The notes under the pieces: model-generated | What the model was told of the DNA's origin: nothing | The model's database searches: none | What the model saw: only the letters and a program-made list of their open reading frames with translations | In this document: piece by piece, positions 42,837-52,850 of the stretch | Position numbering within the stretch: position 1 is the first letter of the stretch | Layout of the letters: each line of letters begins with the position of its first letter | Program-made: the position numbers and the translations under genes | DNA from: Rhizosphaericola sp047606825 | GTDB lineage: Bacteria > Bacteroidota > Bacteroidia > Chitinophagales > Chitinophagaceae | Length of the DNA stretch: 64,000 bases | Direction of reading: 5' to 3' | Assembly (NCBI GenBank): GCA_047606825.1 | Contig: JASGDY010000001.1 | Location: 1 to 64,000, forward strand

Positions 42837-45671
42837 TTATTGACCAAATTTTCTGGGAAAATAGGAGACAGTGAACATAAAATATTGGCGTAAGGTACTT
42901 GTAGAGCCATAAGAAAGTGTATTATTGGTTCCAGAATTGACAATACCTGTATTTTCGTTTAGCAAATCCAATGCGGTAACTTTTAGTTCCAAATTATTAC
43001 TTGATAAAAATCGGTAACTGGCATAAGCATTCCAAATGGTAAAACGGTTGCCGTTGGATGCAGTGGATGTATTATGGTTGTAAGTGATATTACTGCTGCA
43101 GCTAAGCCTTTTTGTAATATTAACACCCACATTCAACATAGTTGACTGCAGCGTGTTGTTAAAAGCATTGGCTACATATGCTGTTTGCCGGGAATGATAA
43201 TAGGAATTCGCGTTTTTTAGATATATAGTCATCCACGTTTTGTAGGAGTAATATAGGGTAAGCGAATGGCTAAAATTGGTACTGTTAGATACATTCCAGA
43301 CATTATTAATACTGTTAGGAGTATGCATAAAAATCAACGTTGGCAAAAAAGAAATTTGCAATTGATGATTTTGGTCAAACTTCATGGCTTTATTCAGTCC
43401 ACCGGAAATGCGTAAATATTTTTTTCCGTCCGCATTGATTGCATAGTGGAAACTCCTGCCCGATACATCGGTAATGCTACTATCGGCAAAACTATTGTCT
43501 ATTACTCCTGCACTGGCGGTTACATTGTAGTTAAACGTATTTTTTGTCCTAAAGCTAACATGCTGCCAGACAAATGTCACTTCCTTTTGGGTTGTAGGCT
43601 TTAGTTTCGCATTGCCTTCCTGTATATAATACATATTGGAACTGTCAACCAGAGGTACAAGTTGTGCGACCGTCGGAAAATCCGGATTCAAGGCAAATTT
43701 CAAATTATAGCTGTCCTGGTAATCACCGAATTGGTAATTGGAATAGCGCACCTCTAGGTTCGGAGTAAACCTTGCATAGCTATAGGATATATCCTGAAAA
43801 GCATGGTTGGAGTTATTGTTCAGGGAGTTTATTTGTTCCTGTATGCTCAGCGTCATAAGCAGAGACTTCTGGTAACGCGTACCTAGCGTCTTATTTATCT
43901 CTCTAGACAAATTGAGTGCGGGAGCCTCGTTGACCAAGATAAATCTATTGTTCCCTGAAAGGTAGTTATTGGCTGTATAGATGCCTGTTAAGGTATCCAT
44001 ATCATCTACCTTATTGTTTTCATTATGTATAACAATATCCAGGCTGTTTTGTAATTTTACATTTACACGGGACATGACTTTACTTTTATAGCCAAATATC
44101 CATTTAGAAAAATCACCAATACTAAGGAACAAATGCTGTTTCATACTATTACTCGTTGTATAATAATGACGGTTAAGCAATTCATCCAGTAAAGCGTTTT
44201 CAGCAGATTTAAAGTTTGTCTTATTCGTACGTTCAAAGTTTGTATTATCGTAATTGGCATAGTATTTTATATCCCAATCCTCTGGTCTCTGATTGTCACT
44301 ATATATACTTTTTTTGTTTGTCAGTCCAATTTCCAACAACCCATCCTTTACGTGTTTCGTTTCCATGCTTTTAATGTTGCTGGTACTCAGCGGCATTTGC
44401 TGCCCGTCTGTGACACTTATCGCCTTAGATTGGTTGTGGCTGCTGTCATTGGACGTAAGATTTGCCGCAATGTAAAAAGTCGAGTTGTTTTTCTTCTTAT
44501 CGTAACGCATATGTATATGGTGGAACGTAGCGGAGGTAGTTGCATCGGTAAACTCCTGTTTTATTTGAGTGCTGTCATTGCCTAAAGATGTTATCGTCTG
44601 AATATTTTTTATAGTCGTATTATTGTTCTTGTTCAGGAAATAATTGCCGGAAAGACGATTGTTTTTGAAATAATCAGGATTAGGGATAAAATCATGTTGA
44701 AAAATGACCCCAACGGAGTTGGACTTGTTGATTCCCGGCAAACTAAAATCGGGCTGATAATCCACATTTATACCTGTCCCTTTGTATGTACTGTTCCGCA
44801 TCAAAGTACTTGCGTTCCCCGCAATGATATTGTTATTGTTGCTGGCACCAATAAATCCCAACTGTGTCAGTGGATTGAAAAAATTGACATTCGCATCTGC
44901 TTCGTATCTTTTGTCCGTCCCGTACCCGGTTGCCACTTTCCCAAAATGTCCGAAATTCTTGTCTTGTTTTAGTTTGATATTGATATTGGTAATAGAATCA
45001 AGCGGATTGTTGACATTCTGGTTCTGCTGATATACCTGTACTTTGTCTATAGCGCTTTTACTGATGTTCTGTGTAGCTATACGGGCATCATTTCCAAAAA
45101 ATGGTTTTCCTTCTACAAACACATGGCTTACCTGCTTTCCGTTTACTGTGATGCTCCCATCGGACCAAACTGTAACGCCGGGCAATACCCGGAGCATGTC
45201 TTCCACCACTGCGTTTTTGTCCAGCCTGAAAGCACTTGCATTAAACTCAAGTGTATCACCGTTCATCGTTATCGGCGGCGTAGATCGGACCACGACTTCC
45301 TCTAATTGTCCTTCGTCCCTGTATAGGCAGACATTCTTTAAGTCTATTGTTTTAGTCTCCGCTGAAATAAGAAACCTAATAGTGGCCGGATGATAACCAG
45401 TGCTATAAAATCGTATTATTAACGGAATATCAGTAGGCATCTCCTTAAAATGAAACGCGCCTTGGTTGTTGCTGAGCTGATAGCTGATAAGACCTGTATC
45501 ACGGGCATAATACACCGCAACGGACACAAATGGCAGATCGTAATTATGGACAGTATCCCGAACTGTACCACGTACCGTACCGACCGATGTAGAATCCTTT
45601 GTCTGCGTCAAGGCGGCTGTCCAATGGATGACTATCACACAAAGGAAAAACAATTTAAGAATATATCTCAT
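42837..45671 (-). CDS. TonB-receptor-like outer-membrane barrel, small-peptide locus 1
   Basis: 944 residues. Signal peptide to about residue 23, a carboxypeptidase-regulatory-like domain (about 28-115), a plug-like domain (about 120-235: LEEVVVRSTPPITMNGDTLEF, VEDMLRVLPGVTVWSDGSI), then a long barrel of the OMP_b-brl_3 type ending YFPRKFGQ. The same domain order is found at 59397-62111. It is the last gene of a four-gene operon, three bases after a propeller gene. Possible roles are import or export of a partner molecule; nothing in the sequence decides. Confidence 0.82.
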   Translation of the reverse strand: MRYILKLFFLCVIVIHWTAALTQTKDSTSVGTVRGTVRDTVHNYDLPFVSVAVYYARDTGLISYQLSNNQGAFHFKEMPTDIPLIIRFYSTGYHPATIRFLISAETKTIDLKNVCLYRDEGQLEEVVVRSTPPITMNGDTLEFNASAFRLDKNAVVEDMLRVLPGVTVWSDGSITVNGKQVSHVFVEGKPFFGNDARIATQNISKSAIDKVQVYQQNQNVNNPLDSITNINIKLKQDKNFGHFGKVATGYGTDKRYEADANVNFFNPLTQLGFIGASNNNNIIAGNASTLMRNSTYKGTGINVDYQPDFSLPGINKSNSVGVIFQHDFIPNPDYFKNNRLSGNYFLNKNNNTTIKNIQTITSLGNDSTQIKQEFTDATTSATFHHIHMRYDKKKNNSTFYIAANLTSNDSSHNQSKAISVTDGQQMPLSTSNIKSMETKHVKDGLLEIGLTNKKSIYSDNQRPEDWDIKYYANYDNTNFERTNKTNFKSAENALLDELLNRHYYTTSNSMKQHLFLSIGDFSKWIFGYKSKVMSRVNVKLQNSLDIVIHNENNKVDDMDTLTGIYTANNYLSGNNRFILVNEAPALNLSREINKTLGTRYQKSLLMTLSIQEQINSLNNNSNHAFQDISYSYARFTPNLEVRYSNYQFGDYQDSYNLKFALNPDFPTVAQLVPLVDSSNMYYIQEGNAKLKPTTQKEVTFVWQHVSFRTKNTFNYNVTASAGVIDNSFADSSITDVSGRSFHYAINADGKKYLRISGGLNKAMKFDQNHQLQISFLPTLIFMHTPNSINNVWNVSNSTNFSHSLTLYYSYKTWMTIYLKNANSYYHSRQTAYVANAFNNTLQSTMLNVGVNITKRLSCSSNITYNHNTSTASNGNRFTIWNAYASYRFLSSNNLELKVTALDLLNENTGIVNSGTNNTLSYGSTSTLRQYFMFTVSYFPRKFGQ

Positions 45672-45674
45672 TTA

Positions 45675-46907
45675 TCATAAATTGTTTTTCAGTTTGAGTC
45701 GTACAAGTATAGGATTGCTTTTTCTGTTCTGTGTGGTGAAGTATTCCTTCAAGGCAGGATCGGACTGCCACTCTTTATGCGGAAAGTCTTCCATCGTGTT
45801 GAACAGAACAAATGACGGTACCGATACATAGATATAATCGTCCTCTGTCCCTACGACACTGCCTAAGGTAAAAATAGGCAAAAAGTAACAAAGACTATCT
45901 GCACCAATGCGGCCCACACTATACAATTTACCGGACGTTAAACTATATAAATAAGAATCGTACGGGGAGGCCATATTATACTTTACAAAATGAAAGGCAA
46001 GGATCTGCTTTATTTTATACAAATCCGTCAGATAACTGACCCTGTCCCGGTGTCCGGAAAGGTATTCCAGGCATCTTTTTTTATTTCCAAGGACGGAACT
46101 GTCTATGTAAAACTCCGGAAGCAAGGCTAACGAAGCGGGCAATAGTACCTTATAGGAAGTAGGCAATCCCTTCTTGTCAAAACAATAGGCCGAATAGTCA
46201 TACATACGTGACCAGATGGAGCCATTCAAGGAAGTAGACATTAACGCATAACTATTAGTCCAGCTAAAAGAAAGCGGATCGTCTTCTGTGACTGGCATGA
46301 TATTTGATATAACGGTGTCAAAATTATTTACCTTGTAAAAGTAGTAATTGGAATGGGGGTCTTTCCTATCACTGGCAAACAAAGCCATAGCGCTGTCAAG
46401 AAATGTAAAACAAACACTTAGCCTATTGAATGAACTATTTAAAGTTTTTTCACTGAGTAATTTTCCATCGGGGCTAAAAACCGCCAGATGTCTGGTGTGG
46501 GCGTCATTATGCACATCGTAGACAATATATATGTTTTCCGACTCTTGCCGCATTCTAAAATACCTCAAAGCAGAGAAATGGTCAGCCGCTTCTTTATTCA
46601 AGGAGGGCAGTTCCGTAATCTTGCCGTGCAACCTTCCCTTTTTGTCAAATATAAATATAGCGTTAGTACTCACATCGAAAAATGTGATGTAATTACTGCT
46701 CACTTGAATGTCCTGAAGAATGCCAAAGGTACTTTCTCGCGTAGTTTCCAGCGGCATAAAACTCACCTCGTCAAATATCTGTGACGCTTTGCCCCCGATT
46801 GCATAGGTAGGGTCTATCCTTATTGCTGTCTGGTTTGATTGGGCATACGTCCACAGGGCCCACAATAAAATGGAGAGGCTGATGCATGCCTGTTTCAGAT
46901 ACACCAT
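45675..46907 (-). CDS. Secreted 6-bladed beta-propeller protein
   Basis: 410 residues with a signal peptide (to about residue 23, LWTYAQ). The beginning, FDEVSFMPLETTRESTFGILQDIQVSSNYITFFDVSTNAIFIFDKKGRL, follows the pattern of the BF2992-type 6-bladed propeller family common in Bacteroidota. It should be periplasmic or surface-exposed. Four bases separate it from DUF1573 upstream and three from the barrel gene downstream, so these form an operon. Family function is unknown; members often occur near NVEALA-type small proteins, as here. Confidence 0.75.
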   Translation of the reverse strand: MVYLKQACISLSILLWALWTYAQSNQTAIRIDPTYAIGGKASQIFDEVSFMPLETTRESTFGILQDIQVSSNYITFFDVSTNAIFIFDKKGRLHGKITELPSLNKEAADHFSALRYFRMRQESENIYIVYDVHNDAHTRHLAVFSPDGKLLSEKTLNSSFNRLSVCFTFLDSAMALFASDRKDPHSNYYFYKVNNFDTVISNIMPVTEDDPLSFSWTNSYALMSTSLNGSIWSRMYDYSAYCFDKKGLPTSYKVLLPASLALLPEFYIDSSVLGNKKRCLEYLSGHRDRVSYLTDLYKIKQILAFHFVKYNMASPYDSYLYSLTSGKLYSVGRIGADSLCYFLPIFTLGSVVGTEDDYIYVSVPSFVLFNTMEDFPHKEWQSDPALKEYFTTQNRKSNPILVRLKLKNNL

Positions 46908-46911
46908 AATA

Positions 46912-47331
46912 TTAGTTTTTATATTGCACAGATGAATCGATTATATTACCACGTAATATTAACAACAAAGGCATTCTGGATGAATTGGCGTTTACAAGTG
47001 CGGAAGTTTGGAATATTCCAAGCCGGGTAGAGTCATATCTCAATAGGATAACAGTGGAATCCGTAGGTCTAATCCGATCTTTTGAGAATTGACTCACGGT
47101 ACAATGACAATCTGGCTCCACACTTTTTATATATAAGTCGTACTTACCCGTATTGTAAATTGTATATTTTCCAATTGATGAAGAATTTTTTAATCTATCC
47201 CCTATGTCTATTACTTCTTTTGATACCATAATATCCGTAATTTTATTTTTTATATTATTTCTTTTATAAATAATATATAATATGCTTGCAACTAACAACA
47301 AAATCGATAATAAAAATATAGCAATTTTCAT
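46912..47331 (-). CDS. DUF1573-domain protein
   Basis: 139 residues: one N-terminal membrane anchor (about 1-24), then a single DUF1573 domain with YTIYNTGKYDLYIKSVEPDCHCTVSQF and the strand ILLRYDSTRLGIFQT. DUF1573 domains are Ig-like periplasmic modules with a CxCT motif, seen here as CHCT. It lies nine bases behind one propeller gene and four before another. Visibly A+T-rich relative to most of the window. Confidence 0.8.
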   Translation of the reverse strand: MKIAIFLLSILLLVASILYIIYKRNNIKNKITDIMVSKEVIDIGDRLKNSSSIGKYTIYNTGKYDLYIKSVEPDCHCTVSQFSKDRIRPTDSTVILLRYDSTRLGIFQTSALVNANSSRMPLLLILRGNIIDSSVQYKN

Positions 47332-47340
47332 ATTATTTTA

Positions 47341-48486
47341 TTAAAAGTATTTTAACTTGTAAAATATCAAAATAGGATTGTCATGGTCATTCTTATTAAT
47401 AATATCCTTATATAGTTCAGTCATATTCCCTTTTATTGAATTTTTATTTTTCATTAGCCATTTTTTCAACATCGAAACAGTACAACATGTTATTAATGTA
47501 TCATTTGTTTGAAAGATTTCACCCATAAATAAACTGTACATAGAATTATGGCTTGAATCAGTTTTTGCAATATGTTTTGATTTTATATTGTAATATGCTT
47601 GCATTCGACCTCCCCCTTTTTCTATATAATTAAAACCAATAAATTTTGATGTCATTACAAGAGATTTGCCAAGATAAGAATGCTTAGGAATTTGTTGAAT
47701 CATATCATTTGTTGACTTGAATTCAGATGGGAGATTGTCCCCTCCAAAGGAAATTAAATAAGCACTTTTTCGAGTTCCATTATCCAATAAAGAATAGTAT
47801 ACATTACTTAATGGAGGATTATAATATAAGCTATCTCCACATGTATACAAGCCTCCTGTAAATCCAATTCTAGCATCAATATTCCATGGTATATTGAAAA
47901 ATACATCTTTTACATTATTATCCGAATCCGTCACCAAGACATTATAGTCTTTATATCTCCCTTCACCACCATTATTAAGAAAATAATAAAACAAATTCGG
48001 GCTCTTTAAAGCAATGGCTGTAGCACCATTTTTCAAAAAAATTTCTCGAATAAACCTCCCATTTATTGTATACTCCAAAAGCCTCTTTTTAGGTAAATTA
48101 CATAGTATAAAAATAGTATTATGACTCTTATTGTAGGCAATGTCAGATATTTTCGTATAAAGACCTTTGGATACACCTAAAGCTCCTATATCATGTTCAT
48201 ACTTTCCATTAATATCAAAGACCTTTACCGAGGCATATTTAACATCTAAAATATAAATATAATTGTCAACAATTAATAATTTGTCAATATTGCTAAGAGG
48301 TGTAGTAATACTATCGTTGCTTTCAAGGATAATATACCAAAAACTATCTATAACCTGAGATATTGGCAAACTATTGTCATTTATATCTATATAAACCATA
48401 TTCTTATCAAGAACATGATTAGATTTCGTTTCTTTATTATCACAAGAATACAAACCCAAAAGTATAAAGCACAACAAGCGATACAT
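47341..48486 (-). CDS. 6-bladed beta-propeller lipoprotein
   Basis: 381 residues. A lipoprotein signal with Cys15 (GLYSC) is followed by SQVIDSFWYIILESNDSITTPLSNIDKLLIVDNYIYILDVKYASVKVFDINGKY, the opening of a BF2992-type propeller. It is distantly similar in pattern to the other propeller in this operon. First gene of the four-gene operon; the upstream box TACCTTTA near 48520 is one base off the -7 consensus. Strongly A+T-rich, unlike the host-like genes either side of the locus, which may indicate transfer or relaxed selection. Confidence 0.75.
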   Translation of the reverse strand: MYRLLCFILLGLYSCDNKETKSNHVLDKNMVYIDINDNSLPISQVIDSFWYIILESNDSITTPLSNIDKLLIVDNYIYILDVKYASVKVFDINGKYEHDIGALGVSKGLYTKISDIAYNKSHNTIFILCNLPKKRLLEYTINGRFIREIFLKNGATAIALKSPNLFYYFLNNGGEGRYKDYNVLVTDSDNNVKDVFFNIPWNIDARIGFTGGLYTCGDSLYYNPPLSNVYYSLLDNGTRKSAYLISFGGDNLPSEFKSTNDMIQQIPKHSYLGKSLVMTSKFIGFNYIEKGGGRMQAYYNIKSKHIAKTDSSHNSMYSLFMGEIFQTNDTLITCCTVSMLKKWLMKNKNSIKGNMTELYKDIINKNDHDNPILIFYKLKYF

Positions 48487-49190
48487 ATAAAAAAGAAATT
48501 GTTTTAAATCAAATGAATTAAAGGTAGAGTGCTTTCTATTGATTTATAATTAAATATTAAATAGACGAAATATTTAATATTTAATATAATTTATAAATAA
48601 ATGAAGAGAAAATAAGCAAATTTATCTAAATTGATATATTATACTATCATTAATATCCGAGTTTTGTAACTAAATGTTAAAATATGCCATAATTATTAAC
48701 AACATTGAGTTTGGTCATTTTCCTTTTTTCGCCAAAATAGACTTAGATGAAAAATTCATTATTGGGAGAACGGCTGGCTGGAGGCATTTTCAATGTTAAC
48801 TTACCGCTTTATTGGGAAAAACGTTCGAAAAATGTTAGGATTAATATATAGACTTGTTTACACAAAGACAACTAATAACATATTCTAAAAATCACCGTTC
48901 TAGTTTACTGCAACAGAATACTTTCTTATTACTGACCTCCCTCCAACTGCCTACATATTTGTAGATCAATATCTTACCGCCTAATTCTACTGTGCTAGTA
49001 TTCGCTAATGCATTCAAAGTAATACTCTATTTTCTAGTTTATCTATCGGTTTAATTCCTCTACTTTTTAATTACTAAAAGGTAGTAGATACGGAAAATTA
49101 AACAAAATGTATTGTACATTTCTTCATCATAATAATTTTTGCTCTTTCACAGCATTAAATAATCTGTACAAAACATGCAAAACAATCTAG
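48487..49190. other. A+T-rich intergenic region within locus 1
   Basis: Seven hundred bases without a supportable gene. Very A+T-rich near the propeller gene. A palindrome-like stretch CTACTTTTTAATTAC...GGTAGTAG lies near 49060. It should contain the promoter of the propeller operon. Confidence 0.5.
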
Positions 49191-49233
49191 AAAGTTGTTG
49201 AGAAAAAGATTTTTACTTTTTCTCAACAACTTT
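49191..49233 (-). terminator. Strong terminator of the small secreted protein gene
   Basis: An 18-bp perfect stem (49191-49208 with 49216-49233) around a 7-base loop. It begins at the stop codon of the small protein gene, so the stop lies in the stem. It should separate the small protein's transcript from the operon downstream. Confidence 0.7.
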
Positions 49234-49480
49234 ATTCATTCTCGAAGGGGCATGCAGTTGGGACACACTTATTATCTCCTTCATCTGTACACACAGTAGC
49301 ATAAGCGAAGACTTTTCCATCAGAACCATAACAGTTCCATACTGAAGGACCTGTGTATGTTGTCGGTTCAGCCTTGGCACTCTTAAATAACTGGAAATTG
49401 CCATTTGAGTCGAATGATAAGTTCAATAAAAAAGTAGCAATAAAAAAGACTCCTGTAAGAAAAGCTTGAATTTTTTTCAT
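49232..49480 (-). CDS. NVEALA-like small secreted cysteine-rich protein
   Basis: 82 residues from the ATG at 49480; an in-frame start at 49516 would add 12 residues before the basic signal start. The N-terminus is MKKIQAFLTGVFFIATFLLN, then a linker ending SAKAE, in the place where NVEALA-family proteins have their NVEALA motif. The remaining 43 residues contain four cysteines (50, 64, 72, 77) and are polar and acidic. Likely exported, perhaps cleaved after the linker. Function unknown for this family. It is upstream of a propeller/barrel operon, the usual genomic setting. The NVEALA assignment is by resemblance only. Confidence 0.6.
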   Translation of the reverse strand: MKKIQAFLTGVFFIATFLLNLSFDSNGNFQLFKSAKAEPTTYTGPSVWNCYGSDGKVFAYATVCTDEGDNKCVPTACPFENE

Positions 49481-50164
49481 TTTTAAAAAGTTTTGGAGTA
49501 AAAAAGGTTTATGCAAATTACATTTTTTTAACTAAAAAATATAGGCAATATATAATTTAACTTATAGTTAACATAAATGACCTTGCGTTTGGATTTCGTT
49601 TAGCTCTTTGAAAGCATTGTCAGTATTGAGTTTCCGGGTATTTTTGAATGGAAACGATTTGAATTTTCGAAAATATAAAAAACATAACTTATTGATTATC
49701 AATTATTAAAAAAATAATAAAACTTTTTTTGGCTCATTATACCACTCTTTTTGTATAAATCTGTTTTTGGAAGAATGTCCTTAAATCAACTGTTTCAGGA
49801 AACTCAATTACAATATTTCATAGAACAAAAATCTAATCAATTGAATATCTGTAACTTATAATGCAACGATAATGATATTAGTTATATTAAGTAGAGAAAC
49901 CATCACCCCCCAAACTAACCAATTTATTTTTTCCATTTTTTCTACCATTCAACGACTGTTAAGTTGATTTAATTATTGCGTTTGACCCTCTTGTTCAACT
50001 TGTCATTCTGTGCGCATTGCATTTTTTATTTTTAACTTCTTACTTCACACTATCTTAAGACGATACGGCTAGCAAGTAAAAATTTGAATAGGTTTTCCCA
50101 TATAAAACGAGATTCGACAATATGGCTCTATTTATTTTTTCGTAACATTGCCGAAAGCTTTTCC
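49481..50164. other. A+T-rich intergenic region before the GH3-like gene
   Basis: No gene seen. It separates the divergent small secreted protein and GH3-like genes. No exact TAnnTTTG box was found for either; TATATTTT near 49540 (minus strand) is one base off. Confidence 0.45.
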
Positions 50165-51697
50165 ATGAATCTGATGAGTTCTGCCATATCGCGTCTGGCG
50201 CGTTTTCGTTACTGGCGTATCGAGGCGTGGATGGAACATCCCATCGATGCACAGAACGAAGTGTTGGACAACTTGTTGATGCATGGGCAATACACGAAGT
50301 TTGGTGCCCGGTACGGCATGACCCGTGACTGGACATCCGATGAATTTAGGAAAAACGTGCCGCTCTCCTCCTATGAGGATTTGTTGCCGTACATCGAACT
50401 GATAAAGGAAGGTCAGGAAAACATCCTTTGGAACACGCCCGTCAACTGGTTTGCCAAAAGCAGCGGCACCAGTGGCGGCAAGAGTAAGTTTATCCCCATC
50501 TCGGACGAAAGCCTGGAAGACTGCCACTACCAAGGTGCCAAAGACGTGCTGACCATGTACTACAACCAATATCCTGAAAGTGAGCTGCTGACGGGTAAAG
50601 GACTGGTCATCGGTGGTAGCCACCAGGTCAGCCAGCTCAACGAGGATATCTACTATGGCGACCTCAGCGCGGTGTTGATGCAGAACACACCTTTCTGGGG
50701 CGAATGGATACGTACTCCCGAACTTTCCATCGCGCTGATGGATGAATGGGAAAGTAAAATCGAGGCCATGGCACACGCCACCATCCGCGAAAACGTCACT
50801 TCCATCTCGGGCGTACCATCCTGGACAATGGTGCTGCTCCACCGCATACTGGAAATAACGGGTAAAAAACAGGTCTGCGAGATATGGCCCAACCTGGAGC
50901 TGTACATGCACGGCGGCGTCTCATTCGCGCCATACAGGGAAGCATTTACCCAAATCATCGGAAAGGAAATCCATTACCTCAACATGTACAATGCCAGCGA
51001 GGGATTCTTTGCCGCGCAGGACAAGCCATTGACCGACGGAAGCATGCTACTCTTTGTACAACACGGCATCTACTACGAGTTTCTACCCTTGGAGGAACTG
51101 GACAAGCCAGTGCCGCAAACCGTCGCTTTGGGAGAAGTTGAATTGGCAAAACCTTACGCGCTGGTCGTCTCCACCAATGGAGGGTTGTGGCGCTATGTTG
51201 TCGGTGACACGGTACGTTTTACAAGCCTATATCCATTTAGGATAGAAGTGACAGGACGCATCAAAGGATTTATCAATGCATTTGGAGAGGAACTTATCGT
51301 TGACAACACGGACAAAGCCGTTGCACGCGCCTGCCTGATGACCAACGCCAGTATCATGGACTACACGGCCGGTCCCATCTATTTTGACAACAAACAGTCC
51401 GGCGCACATGAATGGATTGTCGAATTTGACCAACAACCCGACGACCTTACTACGTTTACACAAGTACTGGACAAGGAACTTCAAAACCTCAACAGCGACT
51501 ACGAGGCAAAACGACACAACAATATGGTACTCAATATGCCGCTTATCCATTCCGTCGCCAAAGGGACATTCAATGTATGGATGAAAAAGCGTGGTAAACT
51601 TGGAGGACAACACAAAGTTCCACGGTTGGCCAACAACAGGACCTATCTCGACGAAATATTAAAGGAAATCGCCAATCCTGAAAAAATAATAGCTTAG
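50165..51697 (+). CDS. GH3-like acyl-adenylating protein
   Basis: 510 residues from the ATG at 50165; the longer frame from 50084 adds 27 residues without family likeness. The ATP/AMP motif SSGTSGGKSKFIP is at 99-111. Further GH3 features are NMYNASEGFFA, the segment LWRYVVGDTVRF and the C-terminal block HKVPRLANNRTYLDEI. Plant GH3 enzymes couple amino acids to jasmonate or auxin through acyl adenylates; bacterial homologues are common in Bacteroidota and uncharacterised. A small membrane protein gene follows after five bases. Confidence 0.88.
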   Translation: MNLMSSAISRLARFRYWRIEAWMEHPIDAQNEVLDNLLMHGQYTKFGARYGMTRDWTSDEFRKNVPLSSYEDLLPYIELIKEGQENILWNTPVNWFAKSSGTSGGKSKFIPISDESLEDCHYQGAKDVLTMYYNQYPESELLTGKGLVIGGSHQVSQLNEDIYYGDLSAVLMQNTPFWGEWIRTPELSIALMDEWESKIEAMAHATIRENVTSISGVPSWTMVLLHRILEITGKKQVCEIWPNLELYMHGGVSFAPYREAFTQIIGKEIHYLNMYNASEGFFAAQDKPLTDGSMLLFVQHGIYYEFLPLEELDKPVPQTVALGEVELAKPYALVVSTNGGLWRYVVGDTVRFTSLYPFRIEVTGRIKGFINAFGEELIVDNTDKAVARACLMTNASIMDYTAGPIYFDNKQSGAHEWIVEFDQQPDDLTTFTQVLDKELQNLNSDYEAKRHNNMVLNMPLIHSVAKGTFNVWMKKRGKLGGQHKVPRLANNRTYLDEILKEIANPEKIIA

Positions 51698-51702
51698 CAT
51701 CC

Positions 51703-51924
51703 ATGCAGCAACCTCAAAACAAACAACGCAACAAATGCCAGCTATTGACGCTGCTCTTTTTGGCTATTGCCGTCGTTTACATCCGGCAGGTTTATGTCGC
51801 GTCACAGATTGTCACCGACAACCGAACCGGAAAAATCGTTTTTAAGAGTGTCGTCGCCGGAATAGCACTTTTTGTATCCTGGTACTATTTCAGGGAAGCG
51901 CGGAAAGCGGCAGGGAAGGAATAG
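51703..51924 (+). CDS. Small two-helix membrane protein
   Basis: 73 residues with two hydrophobic segments (about 13-32 and 47-63), a basic N-terminus and a charged tail (REARKAAGKE). It starts five bases after the GH3-like gene and is probably cotranscribed. Family not recognised. Confidence 0.6.
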   Translation: MQQPQNKQRNKCQLLTLLFLAIAVVYIRQVYVASQIVTDNRTGKIVFKSVVAGIALFVSWYYFREARKAAGKE

Positions 51925-51972
51925 CAAAAAAGGATTGTTTTTTCCGCGTCTACCAACATACTGTTGGACACC

Positions 51973-52770
51973 CTATTTCAGCAACTGGTTCAGCGAAACG
52001 TTTCTTCCCAAAATCTTTCCGTTTGGGTCCAGCAATACATTTTGAGGTATTTGATGGATGGTAAAAAAACGCGCCATGCGACTTCCGAAACCATTGCCGG
52101 CAAAGCAATCCAGCCAGGGCAACTGGTCTTGCCGCGAAGCCAGCAGCCATCGGTTTTTGTCGTCGTCGAGGTTGACACTGCAAAGGGAAATCCCTTTTTG
52201 TTGTAGGACTGGGTATTGGTCTTTCAGTGTGGTGTTTTCCGCACGGCAGGGAACGCACCAACTCGCCCAGAAAACAAGCAACGTCTTGTATCCATTGGGG
52301 AAATGCTGTGGCTGGTTGTGGACATCAGCGAGTGTCATATCGGGCATGCGCTTCCCGACCTGTGCACTGTCCAGTCCGTTCAGTTCATCTGATATATAGT
52401 GCGTGTAATGATTATGCACATTGTGCGACTGCATCACCTGCAATGTCTGCCGCAGAAACCCCGAATCTTTTCGGATGTCAAAATAATAGCTTAATGCCAA
52501 TACGCCAGCCGTATCTGTATCGGGACGCGTTTGGATGTATTGGACGATGCTGTCTTTGTAACGGTTGTTGAGGTCATTGTATTGCGCCGTTATTTTTTGT
52601 TGCTCCGCCGCGAGATGCGGTTGCCGCAACTGTGCGCCATATTCCAGAATTTTCTGCGCCGTTTGTTGGTATGGCAGCGTATAGGATTGCTCCTCAATCA
52701 ACTGCATCATATTCTGCGCACGACTATTGAAAAAACACAAAATCAGCAATAAAAACAAAAGGTGTTTCAT
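51973..52770 (-). CDS. TlpA-family thiol-disulfide reductase
   Basis: 265 residues from the ATG at 52770, where the signal peptide starts (MKHLLFLLLILCFFNSRAQ); the in-frame start at 52788 adds six residues. An N-terminal helical region (about 25-135) precedes a thioredoxin fold with GKRMPDMTLADV, FWASWCVPCRAE (CxxC at 172-175) and the cis-proline region FTIHQIPQNVLLDPNGKILG. It should reduce or oxidise disulfides of periplasmic proteins, for instance in cytochrome maturation. Convergent with the GH3 pair and divergent from sbcC. Confidence 0.88.
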   Translation of the reverse strand: MKHLLFLLLILCFFNSRAQNMMQLIEEQSYTLPYQQTAQKILEYGAQLRQPHLAAEQQKITAQYNDLNNRYKDSIVQYIQTRPDTDTAGVLALSYYFDIRKDSGFLRQTLQVMQSHNVHNHYTHYISDELNGLDSAQVGKRMPDMTLADVHNQPQHFPNGYKTLLVFWASWCVPCRAENTTLKDQYPVLQQKGISLCSVNLDDDKNRWLLASRQDQLPWLDCFAGNGFGSRMARFFTIHQIPQNVLLDPNGKILGRNVSLNQLLK

Positions 52771-52838
52771 CGGATAAAGATAAGGCAACGTAAACCAAAA
52801 AGCCGTTAATTTTCAATTTCCAATTCTCCATTCTCAAC

Positions 52839-52846
52839 TATATTTG
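52839..52846 (+). promoter_or_regulatory. -7 promoter box (TATATTTG) of sbcC
   Basis: Exact TAnnTTTG match ending four bases before the ATG at 52851. Confidence 0.5.
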
Positions 52847-52850
52847 AGCC

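Noticed and set aside
42837..45671. Barrel of locus 1 as a SusC protein
   Set aside because: No SusD gene is adjacent and the plug lacks typical SusC motifs; the barrel follows the OMP_b-brl_3 pattern.
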